NCBI GenBank assembly: GCA_000469685.2
Contig: LS997563.1
Span: 47,013,250 to 47,077,249, forward strand
Direction of reading: 5' to 3'
Length of the DNA: 64,000 nt
Origin: Haemonchus contortus
Taxonomy: Eukaryota > Nematoda > Chromadorea > Rhabditida > Trichostrongylidae
The notes under the pieces are model-generated. The model was not told where the DNA came from, did not search any database, and saw only the letters and a program-made list of their open reading frames with translations. The translations under genes and the position numbers were made by a program. This document shows positions 45,746-57,624 of the stretch, one piece after another. The first letter of the stretch is position 1. The number at the start of each line of letters is the position of its first letter.

Positions 45746-46010
45746 TATTATAGATTCGGAGTGCTTGCACGCAGGAAAATGGTTATTTTATGATGCTGCA
45801 ACTGGTCATGAGCAGTTTCACTTGGCAATAAACTTGGACCCAATTTCACATCGCCTGTATGATGATATTCTTCCGAATGTAAGATTCTCAGATCTGCAGT
45901 TTCACGAGCGCAAACTTGCCATCGTTAGTTTCACGGGATGTAAACAAAGATTAGCGCCGGATTGTCAATTGAAAGTTGTCTTGTTCATTACGGAAACACC
46001 GACCGAATGA
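45746..46010 (+). CDS. Candidate terminal exon, unrecognised protein
   Basis: After a TTCACAG acceptor (ending 45745) the frame stays open for 88 codons: IIDSECLHAGKWLFYDAATG, HEQFHLAINLDPISHRLYDD, then FHERKLAIVSFTGCKQRL and a stop. No in-frame ATG exists, so it can only be an internal or last exon. The composition looks coding, but I recognise no family and no upstream exon. Confidence 0.28.
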
Positions 46011-47689
46011 ATTCTGACTGAGTGAGCCGAGTAATTCACAAATTGATAAGTATAGCTAATAGATGCCTGAAGCGCCTACAAAATATGATAAAGCAATAAC
46101 GTATATTGCTACCATCCCGTTCTTGCAGTCCATACTATGTATTTACCTCTTTTCGTAATTCATTTTATTCTGCGACTAAATCTGTTTTCCTTGCCTCTCC
46201 CACAGCCCACCAAAATATCTAAAATTCAGTTGATTTGAAAGAAAAATGTCTAACCCTGTTCAAAACCCGGCGTTATCCACACTTTTTGACTACGCTTGCG
46301 ATGCTTTTTGAATCAGCTGTGTTTAAAACCATGAATAGCCGACAACCTAGTGTAATGACTGCTTGATCATTGAAGGTTCGGGTCGGGAGTGGGGAGCCAT
46401 TATTATGTGAATGTGCTAAACCGTAAGGAAATGAAAATTCCTATCTACATATATTTACTTACTGACCGACAGACATATCCAAGATAGGAGTAGTTCTTGG
46501 TGAAATCCAGTTTAACTGTACAAATATTCTAAGAATCCTCTTTCTGTATTGTTTTAGATAAAATCGTAAACCCTCTCTTTCGTCAGTTTTGGTCATTGCT
46601 CTGCCTACCACAAGAAAAGAAAGGGTCCGTAGCGTTTCGAATGCAGCGATTCAAATTGAAATCGGCGAGAGTGTGGACGCTAAATGACCTAAAAATAAAA
46701 AGAAGCCGAAATGTGAAAATAAGATCCTCTCTTACGGTGTTGATCTCACCACATAAAGTTGAAAAGGGTGGCAAGGTCTGAGTTCTAAACAAATCCATGT
46801 TTGCTAATATCATGCAACATCCAAACATACGGAAATCGGTCCTATTGGCTTGAAGACTGCTTTGAAATTGGTTTGGAACGAGTTTTTGCATAGAAATAAC
46901 GTCACTGCCTGCTTCCCAGGAGCTAGTCGTAGCAGCTTTCACAAAGATATTCTTTCTTCGATGGGCCACACTCAAGGCCACTATCTGCCACGTTCGAATA
47001 TATGTATTACCAGTCGGATCGCCCGGCTAACGCCAGGCTCTCCTCCTTCTTATGGGTTCGCCCGGCTACGCCGGGCGCTTTCCCTTCCTGCGAGAAATTC
47101 GCTATGTGTAAATAACAATTCGTATTCTCATTTTCCTTTGAAAGCTTTACACCCCCAGTATCAGCTCCGAATTGTGAGCGATTTTTTTTCTGTACACCAT
47201 CTTAGCTGTGTTCGAATAGAATATCGTATAGTATCAAAAAGGCGATTATTTAAGGAAAAAAGGAGAGATGGGCTAAGGAGGCGTATCTCCGTTAAATTTC
47301 AGTGCAATTGGAATGATCCGGCACTGATAGCACAACATTCTGCAATGCAGAAGTGGAAGTAGTTTAAAATAAAAGGCAAAATGAATGACAGTAAGGTTTG
47401 GTAAATGTACAGATATCGGATCGCACGGCTAACGCCAGGCTCTCCTCCTTCTTGTGTCAAACACCCTATCCCGAGAAATGTTGAACTGAATAATTTTATT
47501 CCCTTTCTCAAAGTTTATAGGTTTTAAGTTTTTTCCGTGCTTTTCTGAGCGAGAGTATGAAACTGGAATAGAGCTCGAAATCCTTCTTTGACACAACAGA
47601 AATCGGAAGTTTCCCTCTTTCTTTGATAGTTGTAGTAAGTGTAATTCTCCACTCCTTTTTTGAAACAATTGGCAGTTTCCTGTACACGA
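46011..47689. repeat. Unassigned region with a 37-bp direct repeat
   Basis: CGGATCGCMCGGCTAACGCC and the following AGGCTCTCCTCCTTCTT occur at 47015-47051 and 47417-47453 with one mismatch. A related GCCCGGCTACGCCGGGC lies at 47060. The open frame at 46850-47362 spans one copy, so it is not trusted as a gene. Confidence 0.55.
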
Positions 47690-49066
47690 AATTTGACACA
47701 GGACTAACAGGGCAGTGCAAATGGTGTTCAGTTATAGTCGGTGCTTACGCCCTTGTTCGGAAGTCTCGAACCTTTGCTCGCTTAGAAATAAATACCCATC
47801 AAAAATCCAACTGTTAGACAATCAAAGATGATGCTTTGATGTTCTGAGTGATGATAGCACCGTTATCAGATATTTTTTATCAATAGACCTTTTTCTTTAC
47901 GGAGATATCATTAGTTGAGAATTCCAGATTATAGGCGGTCGAATAAGTTTTGTCGCAAATGACGTCGAGCAAAGAGGATCCTTCATTGAATCACAAACCT
48001 AGCTGGGTAGTGGTCGTAATCTAATAGTAAGAAATGAACAGAGTTCCAATCTGCTTATCGTATTGCCCTAATGTATCTCTGCACTTACCACTCACTTTTG
48101 TCACCCTGCTCTACCATCTCGTCTTATCGAATGAAACATACTGAACGGTCAAAGCTACATCGTAGATACCGAAGACGTTAGAATTTTGATCAGTAGGTGG
48201 CCTTTCCTAGGTCCCTTATTTTCTCTTATCGGTGATCATCAGTTCCTGTCACCGGGTACCTACGATCCCGTCATATCGCGCATCACCTATCAGAATGCTG
48301 AGGTCCCACTGGTGATACGAAAAGTGTGATCCTACCGAGTTTGAACGCTCTAGGTCCACGTAAACAGGGGTTTCGAATTTGCGGCTCAAATTTTTATTGC
48401 GCACGCCCCGCCCCCTGTGCACGGAATCCGGTTCCGCCCCCCACCATGAGTGTTCCCATCCTGCCCATCGTATTCCTACCAAGTTTGAAAGCTCTCGGTT
48501 CACGGGTACAGGAGTTATAAATTTGCGGCCCAAAATTGCTATCGCGCACGCCCCGCTCCCTGTGCATGGAGTCCGGTCCTGCCACCTATCATAAGTGTTC
48601 CCATGCTGCCCCCTGTACTCCTACCAATTTTGAACGCTTGGGGTCCACTGGAGCAGGAGTTATGAATTTGCGGCCTAAAATTTCTATAGCGCACGACCTG
48701 CCCCCTGTGGGTGGAGTCTGGTCCTACTACCTGTCATAAGTGTTCTCATGCTGCCCCCTGTATTCCTACCAAATTTGAGCGCTCTCGGTCCACGGGGACA
48801 GGAGTTATGAAATCGCGGCCCAAAACTTCTATCGCGCACGCCCCGCCCCCTGTGCATTGAGTCCGGTCCTGCCACCCACCATAAGTGTTCCCATCCTGCC
48901 CCCCGTACTCCTACTAAGTTTGAACGCTCTAGGTCCACGGGGACAGGAGTTATGAATTTCCGGTCAGACACACACACCGACACACACACACAAACAAACA
49001 AACACACACACACAAACACACCGACACACCAACAGACACACTTGGCGAATTATATATAGTAGGATA
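47690..49066 (+). mobile_element. Composite minisatellite/microsatellite repeat, copy 3 (longest)
   Basis: It shares its 5' part with copies 1 and 2 (GCACCGTTATCAGAT, CATTAGTTGAGAATTCC, GGCGGTCGAATAAGTTTTGT). Five start points of a minisatellite follow, a CA-rich tract (48968-49042), and the end TTATATATAGTAGGATA. No protein is encoded. See copy 1 for the class inference. Confidence 0.7.
48340..48960 (+). repeat. 145-bp minisatellite, about 4.3 units
   Basis: TTTGAACGCTCTAGGTCCAC-type unit starts lie at 48340, 48484, 48628, 48774 and 48919 (period 144-146). Each unit has GACAGGAGTTATGAATTTGC and GCGCACGCCCCGCCCCCTGT. Because 145 is not a multiple of 3, the peptides seen in all frames (PVPVDLERSNLV and similar) are by-products. 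Confidence 0.95.
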
Positions 49067-49107
49067 CTCTAAATTGTCCCTGTGAGAAGCAGACTAACTG
49101 CCAGGTC

Positions 49108-49408
49108 TTATAAGGGATAAGGCTAAAGTCTTGAAGAGTTGATCATTCCTGTCTGAAGGATGAGCCCACGCATTCGACTTCCATTCAGAATCATAGTGGC
49201 GTAATGAAAGCGTATGACAGCTAGAAATAACTTGCCATGGCCAACCGACGTATGTAGAAGTCAGTACTTTTATCCTCGCAGACATGTCTGGTACCAATTA
49301 ACCAATTCCGCATGGATGGGAGGCCTGGTTGGCTGAGCGGATATCGATTCCAACCCATGACCGTGCGTGTGTGAAGTGCGCCACCTGCCACTACACTACC
49401 TTCGCCTT
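49108..49408 (-). repeat. tRNA-derived SINE with a 10-bp target duplication
   Basis: The head lies at right (reversed, GGCGAAGGTAGTGTAGTGGC), and GTTGGAATCGATATCC replaces box B text. The 3' end is at left. The direct repeat CTGCCAGGTC flanks it at 49098-49107 and 49409-49418. Confidence 0.88.
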
Positions 49409-49418
49409 CTGCCAGGTC

Positions 49419-50227
49419 AGATCTTATCAATTTCACTGATTAATCTGTGCTGGAAATTTCAGGACGACAGAAAATCCTCGAGAAAGCAGTGTTTTCTCCT
49501 CATCTCTCAGGCAAGAGGCTTCTAGACCCTCGCTCATACTCGAAAGTGGTAAATGTTTGTTCGAGTCCCTTGTGAGATATTCTTTATGCAATAACCATCG
49601 TTCACACCTTCACCCTATTGCTAAAATTTGTTAGCTTGCGAAATTCATGTCTAATGGATTTCCATACTGGTAAGACTTCAACTTTTTCTCAAATGTGCCT
49701 TCGGTACTATCACCATCAGGTTTCTCGGCTTTATCATCACCAGAAGTAAGTGACAAGATTCCCCCTATCAGTCCACTTTGCCTATGCGCGAATGCCAGGA
49801 ATCTCCTCCAAAATCATATCAACTTCAGGTCCACACAAAGCCCTAACAAAATTAGGGTTCATTAAGGAAAAAGCCCTGGCAACGTGATGTTTCGAAGCGT
49901 ACGTACCCTCACCATTCAATTTATTTATATGTTCCCGGCTAACGCACGGCATAGATTAGAGTAATTTAATTTCACTTCTGTATTGTACTGATAATGTTCG
50001 TCCATTATATTAATGGACGGACATTCCCAGTGAATAATGCAGGCCAGAAAAAATGTTGTTCCAGGTGGACTAACTAGCATGGTCAGGAAGTACAATGCCG
50101 GTTGATACCATTCCAGGTCAATTAAGATTACCATTTTTCGACGTTGGTCTTCTGTTACCAGATTTGTCTGGGGTAGCAAAACCACTGTCGACACTACATG
50201 AGGGATTCATTGAGTCAGAACTCTCCT
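49419..50227. other. Unassigned; one short palindrome
   Basis: ATGTTCGTCCATTA at 49994-50007 pairs with 50011-50024 (one G-T mismatch, 3-base loop). CCCGGCTAACGC at 49935 resembles the 47.0 kb direct repeat. Confidence 0.45.
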
Positions 50228-50434
50228 CTAGCCAAGAGGCTGGAGAGGATAAGGACTGTTGGATGAGTACACCCGAGCCCCGCCGCGAGAGACGTCAACC
50301 TCGGAATCCACTTTGGCAGCGTTGAGAATGGCCGAGTATCCACAGTGTGAGGATGAGGTCCCAACCGAGGCTCGTCTTCGGAGCTCCTCCTTCAAACGAG
50401 CGAACCAGCAGTTGGCAGCCTGAGCATTATGCAA
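50228..50434 (-). CDS. Candidate coding fragment, unrecognised
   Basis: The minus-strand frame reads FARLKEELRRRASVGTSSSH, CGYSAILNAAKVDSEVDVSR and ends SSNSPYPLQPLG with a stop. Local GC is higher than the surroundings. An acceptor-like CTCAG lies near its start. No family is recognised, and it may be a chance frame or gene fragment. Confidence 0.22.
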   Translation of the reverse strand: MHNAQAANCWFARLKEELRRRASVGTSSSHCGYSAILNAAKVDSEVDVSRGGARVYSSNSPYPLQPLG

Positions 50435-51904
50435 CTTGTTTCCGCAACTAGTTTCATAGTGGCGAATGAAGTGAAATTAATAGATTATTTCCGTCCCAGA
50501 ATTTCCTGAATCTGGCGCCCATGATTTCGGGACACTCCGGGCAAATGTCCTTGAACAAACAACGGAGACAAACAATGGAGGAGTATTTGATTGAAAATTC
50601 TAGAGAGAATATGAGTTCTCCTTCACTCGAACGTTGCCAACCAAAAGCTGCACTAGTTAACAAAATTAGAATTCATCGTTTCTCTTCCATTTCTTTCCGG
50701 ATATATTACTCGTTCAAAGTCCACTTGGAATCAACACCATTGTAATCGTGATCTAAGTTATTGTCATAATAAGTGGGATTGTTGCAACTTGCAACTAGCT
50801 TATCAAGAACAAGGGATTTTTGCTTTCAATGTCAGATTTGAGGTTTATCTAGACTAAGAAAGATGGAATTATCGTAGCTCCTCCCCTTCCCCATCCCAAC
50901 CCCATCCCCCTCAGTTGAACTGCCCCTCATTTCTCCAAACCGGGCATGACAATCTGCAGTGGATTTCACCGTGCTTTGAAACCTCGCATTAGTTTTTGTT
51001 GTGGTAAACTTGAAATAGTTCTTGCTCCTCTATCCGCTAATCTATTCATATTTCTGACATGAGTATGGCATAAGCTGATCTGAACATTGAGGCAGTTGGG
51101 AGTAGTGATATTTTCCCCATTAATGATCCCCCACATACGCATACGTATTCCATACACTTCTACGACTATGAATAAGGCGTGTGCGGGAGAGCGTTGAGCG
51201 AATTTGAAACTTTTCTCTCTCTTGGCCGAGTCCTTTATTCTTTACCCATCCACCTTTTTAGCATGTTTAAATTATTCAACGCGACGTACTGAAGGGCCTA
51301 CGGACTACTTGAACTCGGTTCCTTTAAATTTGCCGGATGCTTCATTTTTCTGCCCTCGTCCGGCGCACTCCCGTTTGATGTGTTGTTTGAGTGTTCTGCT
51401 CGCCTGTCCTATGGGGCCCCCACCACCACCATCGTAGGCTTCACCCAGGGTGTTTTTCTAGCTTCTTGCCGTCAGGGACGTAGAGAAAGTTCAAGTAGTC
51501 ACGTAACCGTACTGAAGCTACTTCTTTCATCATTTTTTCTATATTCATTCCACACGCGACCCACTTCTGTGTACCTTGTGTCTTACTACCTATTTATTCT
51601 CTAGATGCTGAAACACATTTCAGAGCTTATAACAGTGACTGCCGGACCAATTCATTCACCGTTGTCGTCGAAAATAGCGATTGGTCATTTGAGTTTTTCA
51701 ACTGAGCTGATTCACTTATTCGTTAGCTAGAATCCTGAAACTTTTCTTCGCTTCATTTTCTTTTGTCATTTTTTCTTTCTTCCTTTCTGTAATAAGCCTT
51801 TGCTTTATTCGTTTTAGTCACATCCTCAGGCACTTACAAGACAGTAGTATGAGAGAATCGGTTGTTTATCGACTTATCTTCACGCGTTTTCAAATACGGT
51901 TAAG
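50435..51904. other. No recognised gene or element
   Basis: Short frames, several starting only with TTG or GTG, without motif support. Confidence 0.4.
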
Positions 51905-52480
51905 TTCTTAAAAGTCGTGAAGTCGAAGGAAGATGCGTACAAGCACTGCCAAAAAACGAGAGCTCAAGCAGGACTAGCTCGCCACAGAAGCACGAGGCCC
52001 GTCAAGGCTGCTGAAGGGAAAGCAAAAATTACTCGAATAGACGCCTTGTACAAGAAACGCGATGTTCGAGAAAAAGAACAATTTGTCTTTCTCGCCAAAG
52101 CTTGGCATCAGGCAATTTAGAACATCGAGGTTTAAAAGACCGCTTGAGATAGGATGGAATGGGCCGACTAATAAAGATGATCAATACTGGTAAAGTGTTA
52201 GAACCTCATGGGACTGATTGAGCCACGGAAGTGGGATTGAAGGTCTGATCCGGTTACTGAACTTCGCAACTACTAAAGGAAAAATCCCAGGAGGAGGAGC
52301 AGCCCTATCATTCGCATTTTAAGCAGAAGGGATGCGATGGGTTGTTTTACCTATCGTGAGATCAAGTAGTCTGCGCAAACCGTAAGAGTTGCGGGCCGAC
52401 TTGAGGTCTAGAGAACTTGTCTCGATTCTTTAAAAGTGGTTCGACGACGTCTTGGTCACGTGTAGAATTTCCAAAAAAGC
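51905..52480 (+). pseudogene. RTE fragment, linker between endonuclease and RT
   Basis: Forward text includes DALYKKRDVREKEQFVFLAK and ARHQ-like AWHQAI, matching the RTE linker (pattern L-x-x-R-x-G-E-R-x-I-x-R-L-A-x-A-R-x-x-x-T-x-D-I). Text such as GLIEPRKWD corresponds to the fingers. It is the same lineage as 2942-5420 and is heavily decayed. Confidence 0.7.
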
Positions 52481-52539
52481 GGCCATGTTTAGGCAATACT
52501 TTCAAGTGAACATTATGTGATTTATTCAAATATGGAACC

Positions 52540-53110
52540 GTTTACCAAGTAGCTCCCATGTTCCTTGCTAATGAGAACTGCGAATAATCATGGACGATAA
52601 GGAACGACGATGACTTTGAAGAGAAAGGTAATCTCTGAATAGCTTTTCTATGAAACGCTTCTAGCTCCCTATCGCCGTAGATTGATGTTGGTGCGTGGGC
52701 AACGAAGATTTTCAGAGCTGGGGTAGAGCCACATCTTCTCGATCGCATACACCTGCAGGGTACCCATGGCTTACGAGGCTCTGACACGGGGCAGGGTAGA
52801 CTACGGATGGCTAAGCAGACCATCTCAGAATGAACAAATGACAGCTATCGCAGGTGGCTAATTCGCTCCTCGGATCACTTCCCGGTAACTCGATTGAATG
52901 CTTTCAATTGAGCCGATGTACAGGATCTAACGGCATCGGGAGACTCTCCACACTGTATGCATGGACACGCCTACGAAGAGACAGAATGTACAAATCGATC
53001 CACTACGGCAGAAACAGGGGGTCTATATGTAGCTTCAATCGACATGCGTCTCACGTAGCCTCGTTTCAACCTAGAGATCCTTCAGTGAGAGCGAACATCC
53101 ACGGAAGTAC
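52540..53110 (-). pseudogene. RTE fragment, 5' leader and partial endonuclease
   Basis: The minus strand repeats the leader of the 44.6 kb element in eroded form (TGAAGGATCTCTAGG, CAGTGTGGAGAGTCTCCCGA), then RRCGSTPALKIFVAHAPTSI and ELEAF of its endonuclease. N-terminal endonuclease motifs are deleted. It lies tail-on to the forward fragment at 51905-52480. Confidence 0.8.
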
Positions 53111-54592
53111 TACAAATATAACATGCAACCTGAATAAAAATCACAAGTTGAAAAGGGATTTCGTGTTAGTGCCTCAGCCTAAGCCTTAGCCTTTATGACT
53201 GGCCTGCGCACTCAGTGGTAAGATTTCACCGACACTGGTCAATCAACCTTCGACGACAGACATTCCAAATGTCCATCCACTTCAGTCGAGTATTTAATGG
53301 AGGTTGCTAAGGGAGAAAATTGTGACAGCTCGCTCTGCAAGCATGTAGTTTCACTTCTGCATTCGACCAGTTTCGTCATTTTCTGCATTGTTTAGTCCCG
53401 GAATCCCAGTCCCGGAATCCCATAGCGATATGTTTATAATTTCTGTAATTTCTAATGTCCGAGTTCAATGCGCTGCAAAGAAGCACTACCTGATTAATTT
53501 GCCACCAAACCTTGACTCATTGTCTTATGCACTCTTCATATCCGGTTCAACAATATTCACATTCGAAAAAACAAAAGCTCCCTGACATGAAAAAATCCAT
53601 AACCTGAAATAAGCTTAACTCAATTCGAATTTTGTCATAGGCTGATGCTTTGTATATAACTTATGGCTTTCGAAAACTCTACACATCGAGTTCTTTTTCA
53701 AAAGCCTCAGTGTGTAATAATGGGCCGTTCTATGTATTCACCAGATGTTTGTCATGCCCCTCAAGTGTTTACCATCAACGCCACATTGTGATCGCTTCAC
53801 ACTTTCGAATGTGCTCAGTTAAATAAAGGTTTCACGAAGTCATAAAGAAGTCTTCTTCTGCCACTTTTGTCAAATATTTGAGGGACACGCCGCCCAACTG
53901 ATATCCCTTTCAAGAACTAATGTAGGATTTCAATTTGGCGGGTAACAGCGTATTTTCCTAGCACGACGGCTCGAATCAGAGTATGTAAAACAGAAACGCA
54001 GGAATAGAAGATTGAATAGGCTTCGAAAAGCCGCATGCTACGATAGAGTCGCTGACCTCTGCGCAGCTTTTACATCGTCTACCTTTGTAGATTTATAATA
54101 CGAAAAATCTTTGTAGTATCTAGCACAGCAACCTCGGAGAACTTTCAAGTATTCCAGACGAAATTTGGCGGGGTGAAGTCCCTACGTTTTTACTGGAAGA
54201 CCCGTATAGATCACAACGTTGAGCAGATCTTGAGTAGGAGGCAGCATGTAATACATCAAAAGATTCGTTTTCACATCCAACAAGGTCCTGTTCTTCTCGT
54301 ATGTCTTATCTATACTTGAAAGCTCTCGTGCTCCGTGACATAAAAGCCGTCAGTAAAAGCCCTCCGATAAAGTGTTGACAGCCCTTCGAAAAAATGCAAC
54401 AAATCAGAGTGATGGAGGGGAAGAGGAACTTTAATTTAGCAAACCCGTCAGTGTTGATAGAAAATAGGCATTCAGAGCCCCTCAGCTGCGACTCTATGCA
54501 TCAAATACAGAAGGAATTGAGGTATACATGATGAAAAGGAAACAGTAAAGTCCTTCAGCGAAGCAGATGTAAACGTCATGGGAAAAGTTAAC
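53111..54592. other. No recognised gene or element
   Basis: Nothing supported. Confidence 0.4.
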
Positions 54593-54680
54593 GGTGCATC
54601 AAAGACTTTTAAAATGCATACTTTTAAGCCCTAGTAATGGTGCATCAAAGACTTTTAAAATGCATACTTTTAAGCCCTAG
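54593..54680. repeat. 46-bp tandem duplication
   Basis: GGTGCATCAAAGACTTTTAA and the following text to CCCTAG occur at 54593 and 54639, identical over 42 bp. A small hairpin (CGTACCCA...TGGGTACG) follows at about 54687-54711. Confidence 0.93.
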
Positions 54681-54790
54681 TTCCGTACCCAAATTTTTTG
54701 TGGGTACGTCATTGACAATAACCTTCTTGATGAATGCCAACAGAAAGCGATCGCTTTCACCATAAATGTTTACTGAACACTGGTGTGAAT

Positions 54791-55110
54791 GGCTGCTTTC
54801 ATAGTCCGCAGGCAGGCGCGCTGGCGCGCAGGCAGGCGCGCAGGCAGGCGCGCTGGCGCGCAGGCAGGCGCGCAGGCAGGCGCGCAGGCAGTGCTAGGGG
54901 GGAGGAGGGAGGCAGACAGTGTAAGGCAAACAGTCCACGCCCCTTCGAGGGGTTGAAAACAAACAACCTTCGAAGGGGCGTGGACTGTTTGCCTTACACT
55001 GTCTGCCTCCCTCCTCCCCCTAGCACTGCCTGCGCGCCTGCCTGCGCGCGCCAGCGCCTGCCTGCGCGCCAGCGCGCCAGCGCGCCTGCCTGCGGACTAT
55101 GAAAGCAGCC
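54791..55110. mobile_element. GC-rich foldback element
   Basis: Long inverted arms (54791-54950 and 54967-55110) begin with GGCTGCTTTCATAGTCCGCA. They contain a 12-bp GC-rich minisatellite (CAGGCAGGCGCG and variants) and meet around a short A-rich loop. The arms differ in minisatellite copy number (160 against 144 bp). No coding capacity is present. A related single end lies at 22557. The class is unknown. Confidence 0.88.
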
Positions 55111-57624
55111 AATGACCCATCCTAAAATGAAATATGAAGACTGCTGGGATGATCGGAAGAAGCTGATCATTTTTGCGTGATTTTTTTGAAAAAAAGATTT
55201 GGTAAGCGCTAATTTCGTTTTCACATGGAGATAATAGACTGATTCCGTTTCGAGCCCTCTCATACATTGGCCAATTACATGTTTTTTTTTTAATTATTAT
55301 AATATTTATTCAATCCATCTATATGTTATACTTACTACCTGTGTAAGCAGCATACTTATTCCATGCGGGCTTGTGATTGTGGTAGCCTAATTTATTTATC
55401 TGCATGTTGTGAATTCTAAAACGCGTCATACTGCTTCGATTACATATGTAGTATTTCGATAAAACATCATTGTCCCCACGTGAACTTGTGCTTATGCATG
55501 GAATATTCTCCTTCTTTCAGTGTTATTCGAACTTTCCTTAAGTGGTACGATCTCAAAAAACAAATCATCTGCATATTCGACAGATTTTGAGGGCGTTCAT
55601 CTTGGTTATATTTATTATTCATCTTGTTGTTTAATTTTGGCGAATTTTCATAAAGTGACAAGACACATGAAAGATGGACGGCATTATCGAAAAATTGTAG
55701 TTGATGATATTGAACGAGCACTCCATTACTGATGAGTGCGTGCAATTTTCCGAAAACGTACTCCACGGTGGTCTCGGTGCGAGACTAATGACTAAAATAA
55801 TGAAATATGCTTTGTTTGCTCATTATAAATTCCAGGATGCTTCGGAGGATGATGATACTAAGAGCTGTAGATCAAAAACCTGGTCTGTAGGCTGTATAGA
55901 ATAGGAACAAAAAATATGTACGTTCCTCTTTGTTTCCTTGGTAGTTATATTTTCCATTTGAGGGTTATCCAAAAGGAGTGAAGCAGCAAAATACAGCATC
56001 ACACCCATTTTCCGTTGGCAGCTTTGCACTGGTCTTGTCCAGGACGCCCATCTTTTCGAATTCCTTCAGTCCTACGGTTATATGGGAAAACAAAAGACTA
56101 GCACAGGCATGCTTGACTGCTGAGTCAGCATAAAGGCAAGGAGTGCCACCAGACCTGGGCAAAGATTGATTTTTGAGAAGATCTTAATGAAGTGGGCTGT
56201 GAGACCGAAAAGAAATTATCAACATCCAATAAGGGACCTGGGAAAGGATTAACGTTTTCCAACTTCTTGTCCCAGAGCATAGTCATACATATGTAACGAA
56301 TGCATGGAAGAGATGTCATCAGTCAGAGCTAGCCTGGTCTCTGTAGTGTAAGGGATAAGAGCTCGATGCTCGGATAGCGCAAGTTCGGGTTCGCGCCCCG
56401 TCGGAGATCGTGTTCTGACCATAACTTGCCAACCTTGTGTGATCTTCATCGCGTAGTGCGACTGAGTATTTGACAGCAGTTAACAAAACATACGTCGAAA
56501 CTCTCATTTTATTCCCACCCCTGTCTGAGCTTTTGGATAGTGAATGAGCCCATGTACCCGAGAGTGGAGAGATTCTTTCCGAGTAATCGACGTGGGCTCA
56601 AAATTGTTATAAAAACCATAGTGGTGGGTTTACTTGCTGGGTGCTGGGATTCCTTGGAAACTCCTTGATGCCACAGATCAATCATGGGGCTTTCTGAGAG
56701 TTGCTGAAAAAATCCGAATTGCTTCGTCGTTTCCAGAGCACATCAATCAATGCGCTTACTCATAATTTCGCCAAATACTTTACAAACCATTTTTTGAGAA
56801 CAAAAAATTGAAGAGAGAGGAACACACAAGCACAACTCAAATTCAACAACTATTATCATTTTTTTCATGAGTAAAAATTCTAGTTATTAGCACAGTTCTG
56901 CAGCGTTATCGATTACAGCTAATGACGAATAACTTCAGTACTGAAACCGAAAAATGGATGGCTCTCCCAAATATTGTGGAGATTCATGAAGCTTCGCGAA
57001 AGTCGCAGAGACATTCAGTTGTGCGTGTGCTTCATTATCAGAGTAGCCTGGGCTAAAAATATTACAATCTCATTCTCTTACCAAGTCATATACTCAGCTG
57101 TCATTCTGAATCTAAGTGATATAAATGGTTATGTTGGCTATAAAAATTTTCTTGGAGAACCAATGATTAAATCGGGGCTTTTACCCTCTCAATACTCCTA
57201 ATACTTCGAGCCTGACATGGATGAAGTGATCCTAGGGCTGAACCATGCGTGTTTTAGCGCAATTATTTGCTATAACTTCCAGACGGGACCAAAATACTGC
57301 ACCATCATAACTAAATTTTCGATTTATACTCAGAAAACTTGCGGGATAATCATTCTGAGAATTTCTTACGGGAAAAATGCAGAAAAAATGCATGAAAAAC
57401 TCTTTCCAAGTTAATAAAAACTCAATGAATACCTATGGGATTGTAGGGAATGAAAGAAGTGTTGTCATATGTATTTACATAGCCCCCAAAACGTCGAATC
57501 GTAAATTTTTAACTACAAATTATGCCATTGTCAAAATATTGTATTCGGGGCTGGTTGATGACGGGACCATAAGTCTTGTTCAATGGTACTAAATTTACTC
57601 GATTCATCACTATTTATGCCTGAT
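55111..57624. other. Mostly unassigned
   Basis: Apart from the tRNA-like sequence at 56340-56410 I find no gene, terminal repeat or family motif. Confidence 0.4.
56340..56410 (+). repeat. tRNA-like sequence, probably a second SINE type or tRNA pseudogene
   Basis: TAGTGTAAGGG fits box A and GGTTCGCGCCC fits box B except at one position, 34 bp after box A. I could not fold a full cloverleaf with matching acceptor arms, so a functional tRNA is unlikely. Confidence 0.35.

Noticed and set aside
46850..47362. A 170-codon forward frame
   Set aside because: It starts at a non-ATG codon, crosses one copy of the 37-bp direct repeat and shows no motif; probably chance.
48340..48960. CRISPR-like array
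   Set aside because: Units are about 145 bp and alike throughout, with no unique spacers; it is an ordinary minisatellite in nuclear DNA.
55842..55902. Possible short last exon after an ATTCCAG acceptor
   Set aside because: Only about 20 codons, no partner exon, and composition is not telling.
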